From positions 1 to 64,000 of the forward strand of contig CAWFFV010000046.1 in the NCBI GenBank assembly GCA_963814985.1: a stretch of DNA of 64,000 nucleotides, read 5' to 3'. A program made the translations under genes and the position numbers. A model generated the notes under the pieces. The model searched no databases and was not told the origin of the DNA. It worked only from the letters and a program-made list of their open reading frames with translations. Positions 54,465 to 63,109 of the stretch are shown piece by piece. Positions within the stretch are counted from its first letter, which is position 1; each line of letters begins with the position of its first letter. This DNA comes from CAWFFV01 sp963814985 (GTDB lineage: Bacteria > Chloroflexota > Ktedonobacteria > Ktedonobacterales > Ktedonobacteraceae).

Positions 54465-55013
54465 GTGCATACTATACTCATCATTGCAGATACCGGCGGC
54501 GTTAGCGCTCTTCTCAATGGACTTGGCATCAATGCTTTTGCCTTACTCTCACAGCTTTTCAGTTTCGGTGTCGTCTTCTTACTGCTCTGGAAATGGGGAT
54601 TCCCTGTTATCATTCAGACACTTGACAAGCGACAGGCTGTGATTCGTGAAGGTATCCAGAATGCTGAACGAGCTAAACGTGATCTAGCCGAGGCAACAGC
54701 ACGTGCTGAGCGTGTCCTTATTGATGCTCGCATTCAGGCACAGGAGACGATCGAGCGTGCCGCAAACGTTGCCCAACAGGAAGCCAATCGCATTGAAGAA
54801 GAAGCTCACGCTCGCGCAGAACAGATTAGCCAGCAGCAAATTGCCCGCATCCAGCAGGAGGCCAGCCGTGCTCGCGCTGAATTGAGTCGCATGGTCGTAA
54901 ATATCTCCATCGATGCTGCCAGTAAAGTCATTAGTAGGTCCGTAGATAGCAAAGACAACCGCCGTCTGGTGGAAGAATTTGTGCTTGCTAGCAACCAGAC
55001 GAGGGAACGCTAA
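54465..55013 (+). CDS. atpF: ATP synthase F0 subunit b
   Basis: From GTG 54465 (AAGGAGG upstream) the protein has 182 residues: one membrane helix (LLSQLFSFGVVFLLLWKWGF) followed by a long charged coiled coil (ERAKRDLAEATARAERVL). It is the peripheral stalk. The stop overlaps the atpH start (TAATG). Confidence 0.92.
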   Translation: MHTILIIADTGGVSALLNGLGINAFALLSQLFSFGVVFLLLWKWGFPVIIQTLDKRQAVIREGIQNAERAKRDLAEATARAERVLIDARIQAQETIERAANVAQQEANRIEEEAHARAEQISQQQIARIQQEASRARAELSRMVVNISIDAASKVISRSVDSKDNRRLVEEFVLASNQTRER

Positions 55014-55633
55014 TGCTGAAGGGAGCGATAGCACGCCGTTATGCTGAGGCAGTTTTCGAGCTTGCACACAAGCAGAATACGCTAGACCGTACGCTTGAAG
55101 ATGTACAAGAGATAGCCCGGCTCTTTGCTATCCGCAAACTGGCCTATCTCCTACGCGAGCCGAAGATTCCGGCACAGCGCAAAGAGACAGCTCTACGTCA
55201 GGAATTAACATCCAGGGTGTTGCCCATGTCGCTCAATCTTGCATTGCTCATCGTCCAGCGCGAACTGGTCGATTTCATGCCACACATTGCGACTGAACTC
55301 GAACACCTGGTACTCAACTACAGAAATCAGGCAACAGCAGAAGTTACAACAGCCGCGCAAATGGATGAAAAGCAGCAAGCTTTTGTGAAAGGTGCGCTTG
55401 AACGTCAAACAGGCAAAACAATTCTTCTCCATACTCGGATTGACCCGAGTATCCTGGGTGGAGTCGTAGCACGTGTAGGGGATAAGGTCATCGATGGTAG
55501 CATACGCCAACGCCTGACAGCACTACAACAACAGTTATTGACAGATGTTGCAGGCACTGATGTTGATTTTCTTTCTGAGGAATTTGCTCATCCTGCCAGC
55601 AGTGACTCTCCCACCCATGCAGATGTCATTTAG
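55013..55633 (+). CDS. atpH: ATP synthase F1 subunit delta
   Basis: The 206-residue protein shows the OSCP/delta pattern: IARRYAEAVFELA at the N-terminus and DPSILGGVVARVGDKVIDGSIRQRL near the C-terminus. It joins the b stalk to the alpha3beta3 head. It overlaps atpF by one base. Confidence 0.92.
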   Translation: MLKGAIARRYAEAVFELAHKQNTLDRTLEDVQEIARLFAIRKLAYLLREPKIPAQRKETALRQELTSRVLPMSLNLALLIVQRELVDFMPHIATELEHLVLNYRNQATAEVTTAAQMDEKQQAFVKGALERQTGKTILLHTRIDPSILGGVVARVGDKVIDGSIRQRLTALQQQLLTDVAGTDVDFLSEEFAHPASSDSPTHADVI

Positions 55634-55788
55634 TCTATTTCTCCATCTGCCCTCAGGGTGTGATGGAGTGAGCATAGTACAATAACGAGACCCCTGTAAG
55701 AGAGTTTATACATCTTTTCTTCCATAACCAGACGGAAGAAGAATAAAAAGAATAGATAAACAGTAACGAACCACTAGGAGGAACAACG

Positions 55789-57347
55789 ATGGCATCTTGG
55801 GCTGATGAAATCAGTGCCATCATAGAGAAAAACATCGCAGGGTTTGGCGCAAACACCACCTCAACGGCTAGCGTCGGTACTGTCATCGCAGTACAGGATG
55901 GAATTGCTCGCGTCTATGGCCTGCAAGATGTGAAATATCTTGAGTTGGTAGAATTTCCTCGCACAGGAATCTATGGCATGGCCTTCAACCTTGAAGAAGA
56001 GACGGTCAGTTGCCCGATCCTGGGTGAGTATACACATATTCGTGAAGATGACGAAGTACGAACCACTGGACGTATCATTGAGGTTCCGGTTGGAGATGCA
56101 CTCATCGGACGCGTGGTAAACCCCCTGGGTCAGCCACTCGATGACCGTGGTCCCATCGCTACCGACAAATTCCGTCCCGTCGAGCGTGTGGCTCCTGGCG
56201 TTATTACACGCCAGTCAGTGAACACACCCGTACAGACTGGCTTGAAAGCCATCGATAGCATGATCCCTATCGGACGCGGCCAACGTGAATTGATCATTGG
56301 CGACCGTCAGACGGGAAAAACTGCGATTGCTATCGATACCATCATTAATCAGAAGGGTAAAGATCTTCTGTGTATCTATGTTGCGATTGGTCAGAAAAGC
56401 TCTTCTGTGGCACGAACCCATGCAATTCTGGAGCAACATGGCGCGATGGATCATACCATTATTGTGGTCGCAGGTGCTTCTGATCCGGCTCCTTTGAAAT
56501 ATCTCGCTCCCTATGCAGGTTGTGCGATCGGTGAGGAGTTCATGGAACAGGGCCGAGATGCGCTGATCATCTATGATGACCTGACCAAACACGCTGAAGC
56601 ATACCGCAATATCTCGCTGATTATTCGTCGTCCTCCTGGACGTGAAGCCTATCCCGGCGACGTGTTCTACCTGCATTCGCGCTTGCTTGAGCGTGCTGCT
56701 CGTTTGAACAAAGACTACGGTGGTGGTTCGCTCACAGCATTACCCATCATCGAAACCAAAGCCAACGACATTTCAGCATATATTCCCACCAATGTCATCT
56801 CGATCACTGATGGGCAGATTTTCCTTGAGTCTGACCTGTTTAATGCCGGACAGCGACCAGCCTTGAATACTGGTCTCTCGGTCTCTCGTGTGGGCAGTAG
56901 TGCACAGACACGTGCTATGCGTCAGGTAGCTGGCTCACTGCGTCTTGATCTTGCACAATTCCGTGAACTGGCGGCTTTTGCACAGTTTGCCTCAGATCTA
57001 GATAAGGCCACAAAGAGGCCGTATCGATCGTGGTCGCCGCTTGACAGAAATTCTTAAGCAGCCACAGTACCAGCCAGTCCCGGTTGAGAAGCAGGTGATG
57101 ATCGTCTATGCAGCCACCAGCGGCTACCTGGATGATGTCGAGCTGGATCAAGTGGCAGCATGGGAGTCGGCATTCTACCGCTACATGGATGCCAACCATC
57201 CAGAGATTGGCGCGACGATTATCGAGAAATCTGTCAAAGGCAAAGATAAGATGTCTGATGAACTGCTGCAAGCAGTTGAGGAATGCAGTCGAAGAGTTCA
57301 AGCAGACTGCCGCACCTCGTGGAGATAAGGCGACTGCCGCACACTAG
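55789..57347 (+). CDS. atpA: ATP synthase F1 subunit alpha, two frameshifts near C-terminus
   Basis: The first 415 or so codons are a normal alpha subunit: Walker A GDRQTGKTAIA, IYDDLTKHAEAYR, and SDLFNAGQRPALNTGLSVSRVGSSAQ. At about 57019 one extra C breaks the frame; the next frame gives RGRRLTEILKQPQYQPVPVEKQ and so on to LLQAVEE, and near 57285 a second +1 shift leads to VEEFKQTAAPRG and a stop at 57347. Joined, it is about 518 residues, the usual size. The gene is essential for the enzyme, so consensus error is likely. AGGAGG precedes the ATG. Confidence 0.93.
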
Positions 57348-57358
57348 GAGGCAAATCA

Positions 57359-58238
57359 ATGCCATCAACCCGAGAAATTCGGCGGCGCATACGCTCGGTT
57401 AAAAATACAGCACAGATCACCAAAGCGATGCAGATGGTGGCAAGCAGCAAGATGCGTAGAGCACAGGAGCGAGTACAACAATCTCGCCCCTATGCCGATC
57501 AGCTTCGCGAGCTTGTCTCACGTCTGGCAAACGCCGGTGGAGAAGATATTGGCGAGGGAGTTGCGTTGCTGAAGCAACGTCCTGTGCGTAACATTGGTAT
57601 CGTGTTGCTGACACCGGACCGTGGTCTCTGCGGAGCACTCCCCAGTAATATTAACCGCAAAGCAGCCGCCACTGCACTGGAACAACAAAACGCGCTAGGA
57701 GCAGCGTCCTGGTCTGGAGTATGTGGCCGTTGGTCGCAAGGGACGCGACTTCATTCTACGTACCCAGGAGCATCTGGTTGCCGAGTTCACCAACTATGGC
57801 GATAAACCAGCCATGACCGATGCCACAGCCATTGCCCAGGTTGCCATGGAGGCCTTCCTGAAAGGGGAGGTCGATGTTGTGTACCTGGTATATGCTAAAT
57901 ATATCAATACCGTCACGCAACAGCCGACCACTGTGCAATTATTACCTGTGCAGCCGCCCAAGCATGAGGGCAAACAAGAAACCATCGAATATATCTATGA
58001 GCCTGACCCCAAAGGGATCTTCAAGGCGCTCCTCCCACGTTACATCGATATGCTCGTCTATCAGGCACTGCTGGATACCATAGCAAGTTTTTATTCTGCG
58101 CAAATGGTGGCGATGAAGAACGCTACCGACAGTGCCAATGAGCTTATTCAGGATCTTACATTGACGTATAACAAGGCACGCCAGACGGCTATCACTACAC
58201 AGATTCTTGAGGTGGTGTCTGGTGCTGAAGCATTATAG
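57359..58238 (+). CDS. atpG: ATP synthase F1 subunit gamma, one frameshift
   Basis: The start is typical for gamma: REIRRRIRSVKNTAQITKAMQMVASSKMRRAQ. Near 57700-57712 one extra base shifts the frame and the sequence continues EYVAVGRKGRDFIL to the C-terminal MVAMKNATDSANELIQDLTLTYNKARQ and a stop at 58238. Joined it is about 292 residues. It is the rotating central shaft. The break is another probable sequence error. Confidence 0.92.
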
Positions 58239-58243
58239 CAAGC

Positions 58244-58283
58244 TGTAGGGGCTACGGTGAGGAGAATCTCACACGCCCCTACA
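58244..58283. repeat. Hairpin between atpG and atpD
   Basis: TGTAGGGGC (58244-58252) and GCCCCTACA (58275-58283) enclose an inner stem GTGAG/CTCAC. It begins six bases after the atpG stop and ends 12 before the atpD start. It may adjust processing or translation of the operon mRNA, or be a mobile palindrome. Confidence 0.65.
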
Positions 58284-58295
58284 ATGGAGAAATAC

Positions 58296-59717
58296 ATGGC
58301 AACAGCAAAAGTAGGCACGAAGGGGAAAGTCGTGCAGGTTCTGGGGGCTGTCGTAGACGTTGAATTTCCCCCAAATCAGCTACCAGAAATCTACAATCAG
58401 TTGTTCACACGTCCTGCAGGAGCGGATCAGGATCTTGCGCTTGAGGTAGAACAGCATCTTGGGAATAACTGGGTACGCTGCGTGGCGATGGGCGCAACTG
58501 ATGGACTTCAGCGCGGCGTAGATGTTATTGACACAGGCGCAGCGATTTCTGTTCCAGTTGGCCCTAAGACACTGGGGCGCATTTTCAATGTTCTGGGGAG
58601 GGCTGTCGATAACAAACCAGAAGTAACAGACTCTCCACGCTATCCAATTCACCGACCAGCTCCCACCCTGGAAGATCAGGTTTCGACTATTGAGATCTTT
58701 GAAACAGGTATTAAAGTTATTGACCTGATCTGCCCCTTTATGAAAGGGGGAAAAATTGGTGCATTCGGTGGTGCTGGTGTTGGCAAAACCGTTATCATCC
58801 AGGAACTCATCAACAATATTGCTAAAGGTCATGGTGGCTATAGCGTTTTCGCAGGCGTGGGCGAGCGCACTCGTGAGGGCAATGACCTCTATCATGAGAT
58901 GCAGGAAGCAAACGTTATCGATCGTTTAGCCATGGTCTTTGGTCAGATGAACGAGCCTCCTGGCTCACGTCTGCGCGTGGCTTTGAGCGGCCTGGCTATC
59001 GCTGAGTACTTCCGCGATGAAGAAGGGAAAGACGTGTTGCTCTTCATTGACAACATCTTCCGCTTCACGCAGGCTGGTGCTGAGGTGTCAGCACTGCTCG
59101 GACGTATGCCATCTGCTGTGGGTTATCAGCCCAATCTGGCAGAAGAGATGGGTGAGTTGCAAGAGCGCATTACCTCTACCAAACGAGGTTCGATCACTTC
59201 GATGCAGGCCGTCTACGTCCCTGCTGACGACTATACCGATCCTGCGCCAGCTACGACCTTCGCCCACCTCGACTCGACGCTTGTGCTGGAGCGTGCAATC
59301 TTCGAGCAGGGTATCTATCCCGCCATCGACCCGCTGGCCTCGACCAGCCGTATTCTTGACCCACAAGTTGTCGGTTCAGAACACTACGATATTGCTCGTG
59401 GCGTGCAGAAGATACTACAGCGCTACAAAGACTTGCAGGATATTATCGCCATTCTTGGTGTGGATGAGCTATCCGACGATGACAAACTTACGGTGACGCG
59501 TGCCCGCAAGTTGCAGCGTTTCTTCTCACAGCCTTTTACAGTGGCAACCATCTTCACCGGACTCGAAGGTCGCTATGTTCCCCTGAAGGAAACCATTCGC
59601 GGTTTCAAAGAGATTCTCGAAGGTAAGCATGATACGATCCCTGAGAATTTCTTCTATATGAAGGGCACAATCGACGAGGTGATACAGTCCTACGAAGCAG
59701 ATAAGCAGAAGGGATAA
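58296..59717 (+). CDS. atpD: ATP synthase F1 subunit beta
   Basis: The 473-residue catalytic subunit has GGAGVGKTVIIQE (Walker A), the catalytic glutamate in GVGERTREGND, and LLFIDNIFRFTQAG. GGAG precedes ATG 58296; the ATG 12 bases upstream overlaps the hairpin. No frame breaks are seen. Confidence 0.96.
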   Translation: MATAKVGTKGKVVQVLGAVVDVEFPPNQLPEIYNQLFTRPAGADQDLALEVEQHLGNNWVRCVAMGATDGLQRGVDVIDTGAAISVPVGPKTLGRIFNVLGRAVDNKPEVTDSPRYPIHRPAPTLEDQVSTIEIFETGIKVIDLICPFMKGGKIGAFGGAGVGKTVIIQELINNIAKGHGGYSVFAGVGERTREGNDLYHEMQEANVIDRLAMVFGQMNEPPGSRLRVALSGLAIAEYFRDEEGKDVLLFIDNIFRFTQAGAEVSALLGRMPSAVGYQPNLAEEMGELQERITSTKRGSITSMQAVYVPADDYTDPAPATTFAHLDSTLVLERAIFEQGIYPAIDPLASTSRILDPQVVGSEHYDIARGVQKILQRYKDLQDIIAILGVDELSDDDKLTVTRARKLQRFFSQPFTVATIFTGLEGRYVPLKETIRGFKEILEGKHDTIPENFFYMKGTIDEVIQSYEADKQKG

Positions 59718-59720
59718 ACG

Positions 59721-60179
59721 ATGGCGACACGCAATACCCTGCATGTCGAGGTCGTAACCGCTGAGCGCGAACTGTACAGTGGCGAGGCCGACATGGTTAG
59801 TGCGCCAGGTTCAGAGGGGCGGCTTGGTATCTTACCACGCCATGCTGCCTTGCTCGCCTTCCTGGCTCCTGGTGCTTTGAACATCAGGCTCAGAGGAGAA
59901 GAAGAGTCACTGTTCGTATCAGGTGGCTTCCTTGAGGTATCTCACAACACTGTGACAGTGCTGGCAGATACGGCAGAACATGCTGAAGAGATTGATCAGG
60001 CTCGTGCCGAAGCGGCTCGTCGTCGCGCTCAGGAACTTCTGGCACAAGCCCAATCGAATACGGAGCGTGCTGATCTACAAGGTGCGCTTGAACGCGCTGT
60101 CAATCGTCTGAAAGTCGCGGAAATAGCAGGTCGACATGGTGGTCGGCGGCGCGTCACAATGCCAGGTTCAGAACAATAG
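59721..60179 (+). CDS. atpC: ATP synthase F1 subunit epsilon
   Basis: The 152-residue protein has the beta-sandwich (LHVEVVTAERELYSGEADMV, GSEGRLGILPRHAALLA) and a longer helical C-terminus (EEIDQARAEAARRRAQELLAQAQ) that can inhibit ATP hydrolysis. It is the last gene of the operon. Confidence 0.93.
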   Translation: MATRNTLHVEVVTAERELYSGEADMVSAPGSEGRLGILPRHAALLAFLAPGALNIRLRGEEESLFVSGGFLEVSHNTVTVLADTAEHAEEIDQARAEAARRRAQELLAQAQSNTERADLQGALERAVNRLKVAEIAGRHGGRRRVTMPGSEQ

Positions 60180-60213
60180 ACATGTACAGCAGGCAAGTAA
60201 AAGTGTAAATACA

Positions 60214-60250
60214 AAATAGGGTACCTCCTTCCGTTGGAGGTACCCTATTT
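60214..60250. terminator. Terminator of the atp operon (bidirectional)
   Basis: AAATAGGGTACCTCC and GGAGGTACCCTATTT form a perfect 15-pair stem with a seven-base loop between converging atpC and the TPM-like gene. Confidence 0.8.
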
Positions 60251-60275
60251 GCATATCATCGGTGCAGCACGGACA

Positions 60276-61229
60276 TTAGAAGTTACCGCTACTACCTCCA
60301 CCAGAATTTTCACCGCTGCCGCCTCCGCCGAAATCTCCACTGCCGCCACTCCACCGAAATCTCCTCCGCCTCCGCCTACCAAAATCTCCGCTGGCACCTC
60401 CTCCAAAGTCATTTCCACCCACATTGCCACCTTGCTCACCCTGGTTCCCCTGTCCCTGCTGCCTGCCCAACTCATAGCCAAGCAGGCCTCCGGCCGCCGC
60501 GCCCAGACCTCCAGCAGCTAAGGGATTCACTCCTTGACCTTGATTGGGACCAGGATAGCCAGGACCATAGTTAGGGGGATAAGGCTGGTTATAGGGCTGA
60601 TTAGGCTGGTTAAGGTTCGGATTGTAACCTCTACCTCTATTCATGCCACCACCCCGGCGACGGCGCATGAAGCTAAAGAAGGCAATGGCCGCCAGCACCA
60701 GCAGACCAATACAACAGAGCGTACCAAACCCCAACCCGTTGCCACTGCCAGTCCCGACAGGGAGAACACCACCGCTACCAGTGGAGCCTACGGAATTACG
60801 TAACGAGCGAATAGCAGCAACGGTCGCAGTAGTATAGTCTCCATTGAAGTTACTGGTAAAGGCACTCACGGCATCATTGTACTGACCACTGGAAAGGGAT
60901 ACACTTCGACCACCAACAATCGCCAGATGCCGCTGTCCCGTATCAATGGCGATGACGATTTTATTTGCGCTATCAATGTGACCAGTGGCTCGCTGATCGA
61001 ACTGAGCTTTCGACCCGTTAAAGGCATTTGTGGTGTAAATGTCGATCGGATACGGTAGCGATTTTGCCTCATTGTATATCGGCGTTTTATTCTGAAATAC
61101 ACTGGCCTGATCGTATACGTTTACGGTTGCCGCCAGTGTGCCTGCCGTAACAACGAGCAACAGGCACAGCGCTGCAACGATTGCAGCCAGACCGACGCCT
61201 AGCTGCCTGAGAGAAGACCCTTGATACAT
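60276..61229 (-). CDS. TPM-domain-like membrane protein with Gly-rich tail
   Basis: From ATG 61229 (AGGAGG upstream) the protein has 317 residues: an N-terminal membrane anchor, an extracytoplasmic TPM-like domain (about 35-145; VNVYDQASVF, IVIAIDTGQRHLAIVGG), a second helix (about 170-190), an Asn/Pro/Gly-rich linker and a Gly-rich tail ending SGGGSSGNF. TPM proteins act in photosystem repair or membrane-protein quality control in other taxa. The stretch RRRRRRFRW near the end is what a Gly-rich segment becomes when shifted by one base and restored later, so two compensating indels are likely. Confidence 0.7.
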   Translation of the reverse strand: MYQGSSLRQLGVGLAAIVAALCLLLVVTAGTLAATVNVYDQASVFQNKTPIYNEAKSLPYPIDIYTTNAFNGSKAQFDQRATGHIDSANKIVIAIDTGQRHLAIVGGRSVSLSSGQYNDAVSAFTSNFNGDYTTATVAAIRSLRNSVGSTGSGGVLPVGTGSGNGLGFGTLCCIGLLVLAAIAFFSFMRRRRGGGMNRGRGYNPNLNQPNQPYNQPYPPNYGPGYPGPNQGQGVNPLAAGGLGAAAGGLLGYELGRQQGQGNQGEQGGNVGGNDFGGGASGDFGRRRRRRFRWSGGSGDFGGGGSGENSGGGSSGNF

Positions 61230-61432
61230 GGTACGAACCCTCCTGAACTTTCCACCCACATCTTCGCTACGATGGTCAATCTGGTTCCACTCAAGAACAC
61301 GAGGCACATATCTCAAAAGATACAAACAGACACATACACAGACAACTACTCGTCTTCACTCTGCCCACATGCTACAATGAGGGAGGAGAACACAATTCTC
61401 GTAAAAACACCATATTGGAGCAAGATAGAGCA

Positions 61433-63016
61433 ATGAGTACAACATCTTCTGGGCGACCTCGCCCTCTTGTTTTGATCATCATGGATGGTTGGGGCATCAA
61501 TCCTCGTAAGGAAGGCAATGCTATCGCGCTTGCCCATACCCCCAACATTGACAGACTTACCCGCGAATGGCCGCATACAGCAGTTAAAACCTCTGGAGCA
61601 GCTGTAGGCCTTCCAGATGGTCAGATGGGAAACTCTGAGGTTGGGCATCAAAATATCGGCGCTGGTAAGCGAGTCCTGCAAGACTATACGCGTGTGAGTG
61701 AGTCAATCCAGGACGGCACTTTTTTTGAGAATCCAGCCTTCTTAAAAGCCATTGCACATGTTAAAAAAAATCAGTCCCAACTGCATATTTGTGGTCTGCT
61801 GGGCAATGGTGGCGTCCATGCACACGAATCTCACCTGGAGGCGCTGCTACGTCTGGCACAGAGACATAACATTGAACATATCTTCATCCATGCATTCACC
61901 GATGGGCGTGATACTTCACCCACGGGAGGCCTGGAATTTATGCAGCGATTGCAGGCACGTGCCCATGAGATTGGGGGGGAACATGTCGCCAAAGTAGCAA
62001 CAGTAAGCGGACGCTACTATGCCATGGATCGCGATAATCGTTGGGATCGCACAGGCATAACTTATTTTGCCATGACACATGGGGAGGGACTCTACGCAAA
62101 TTCAGCCCTGGCAGCAATTCAGCAGTCTTATGACAAGAATGTGACTGACGAGTTTATTTTGCCCACGGTCATTATGGAAGATAACCACCCTGTTGCGACA
62201 GTCAAGGCTGGTGATGCAGTAATCCATTACAACTTCCGCCCTGACCGCGCCCGCCAGCTTACCAAGGCCTTTGTACTTCCACAATTGCCTCCACAGGCAG
62301 AGGGCAAATTCAACAGAGGTCCGCGTCTGGCTGATCTGGTCTATGTGATGATGACTGAGTACGAGGCGGGTCTCGACGCCGAAGTTGCCTATCGCGCTGA
62401 CGAGGTAGATATGCCCCTGGCTCGCGTCATTTCTGAGCAGGGGATGCGCCAGTTCCATACTGCTGAGACAGAGAAATACGCACACGTCACATACTTTATC
62501 AACGGTCGACGCGAAACCCCCTTCCCTGGTGAAGATCGAGTACTGGTTCCCTCACCTAAAGTACCAACGTATGATCTACAACCGGAGATGAGTGCAGCCG
62601 GCGTGACAGATACCGCTATTGAGCATATCCGTAGTGGCCTCTATGATTTTGTTATCATGAATTATGCCAATGCCGATATGGTTGGTCATACAGGGGTAAT
62701 TGAAGCGACTATCAAAGCCGTTGAGGCGGTAGATACAGGTGTTGGACGCGTTGTAGAGGCAACGCTGGGGGCAAGCGGAGGCCTGGTAATCACCGCTGAT
62801 CATGGAAATGCGGAGCAACTGATCGAATATGATACGGGCAAGCCTTTCACAGCCCACACAACGTACCCTGTTCCTCTCTACTTTGTGGTACCTCAATTCG
62901 CACATGCTCACCTGCGAACTAACGGTATCCTTGCCGATGTTGCACCAACAATTTTACAAGTGATGGATATCCCACAACCAGAGGATATGCTAGGACACAC
63001 ATTGATTCAACCTTGA
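61433..63016 (+). CDS. gpmI: 2,3-bisphosphoglycerate-independent phosphoglycerate mutase
   Basis: The 527-residue enzyme shows IMDGWGINP (metal site), DGQMGNSEVGHQNIG with the phospho-accepting serine, FRPDRARQLT, and TADHGNAEQL near the C-terminus. It interconverts 3- and 2-phosphoglycerate in glycolysis. The start is ATG 61433; a TTG at 61415 is in frame. The end faces a converging gene. Confidence 0.95.
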   Translation: MSTTSSGRPRPLVLIIMDGWGINPRKEGNAIALAHTPNIDRLTREWPHTAVKTSGAAVGLPDGQMGNSEVGHQNIGAGKRVLQDYTRVSESIQDGTFFENPAFLKAIAHVKKNQSQLHICGLLGNGGVHAHESHLEALLRLAQRHNIEHIFIHAFTDGRDTSPTGGLEFMQRLQARAHEIGGEHVAKVATVSGRYYAMDRDNRWDRTGITYFAMTHGEGLYANSALAAIQQSYDKNVTDEFILPTVIMEDNHPVATVKAGDAVIHYNFRPDRARQLTKAFVLPQLPPQAEGKFNRGPRLADLVYVMMTEYEAGLDAEVAYRADEVDMPLARVISEQGMRQFHTAETEKYAHVTYFINGRRETPFPGEDRVLVPSPKVPTYDLQPEMSAAGVTDTAIEHIRSGLYDFVIMNYANADMVGHTGVIEATIKAVEAVDTGVGRVVEATLGASGGLVITADHGNAEQLIEYDTGKPFTAHTTYPVPLYFVVPQFAHAHLRTNGILADVAPTILQVMDIPQPEDMLGHTLIQP

Positions 63017-63049
63017 TCTCTTCCATAAGAAATTATAACACACGCAACA

Positions 63050-63086
63050 AGTTATCCACATATTAGACGATAATATGTGGATAACT
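63050..63086. promoter_or_regulatory. Paired inverted DnaA-box-like sites
   Basis: AGTTATCCACATATTA (63050-63065) and TAATATGTGGATAACT (63071-63086) are a perfect inverted repeat with a five-base spacer. Each arm holds TTATCCACA, the consensus DnaA box. It lies between converging genes, so it could be a terminator stem, a DnaA-binding site, or both. Confidence 0.6.
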
Positions 63087-63109
63087 TTCGATAAATGTGG
63101 AGAAACAGG

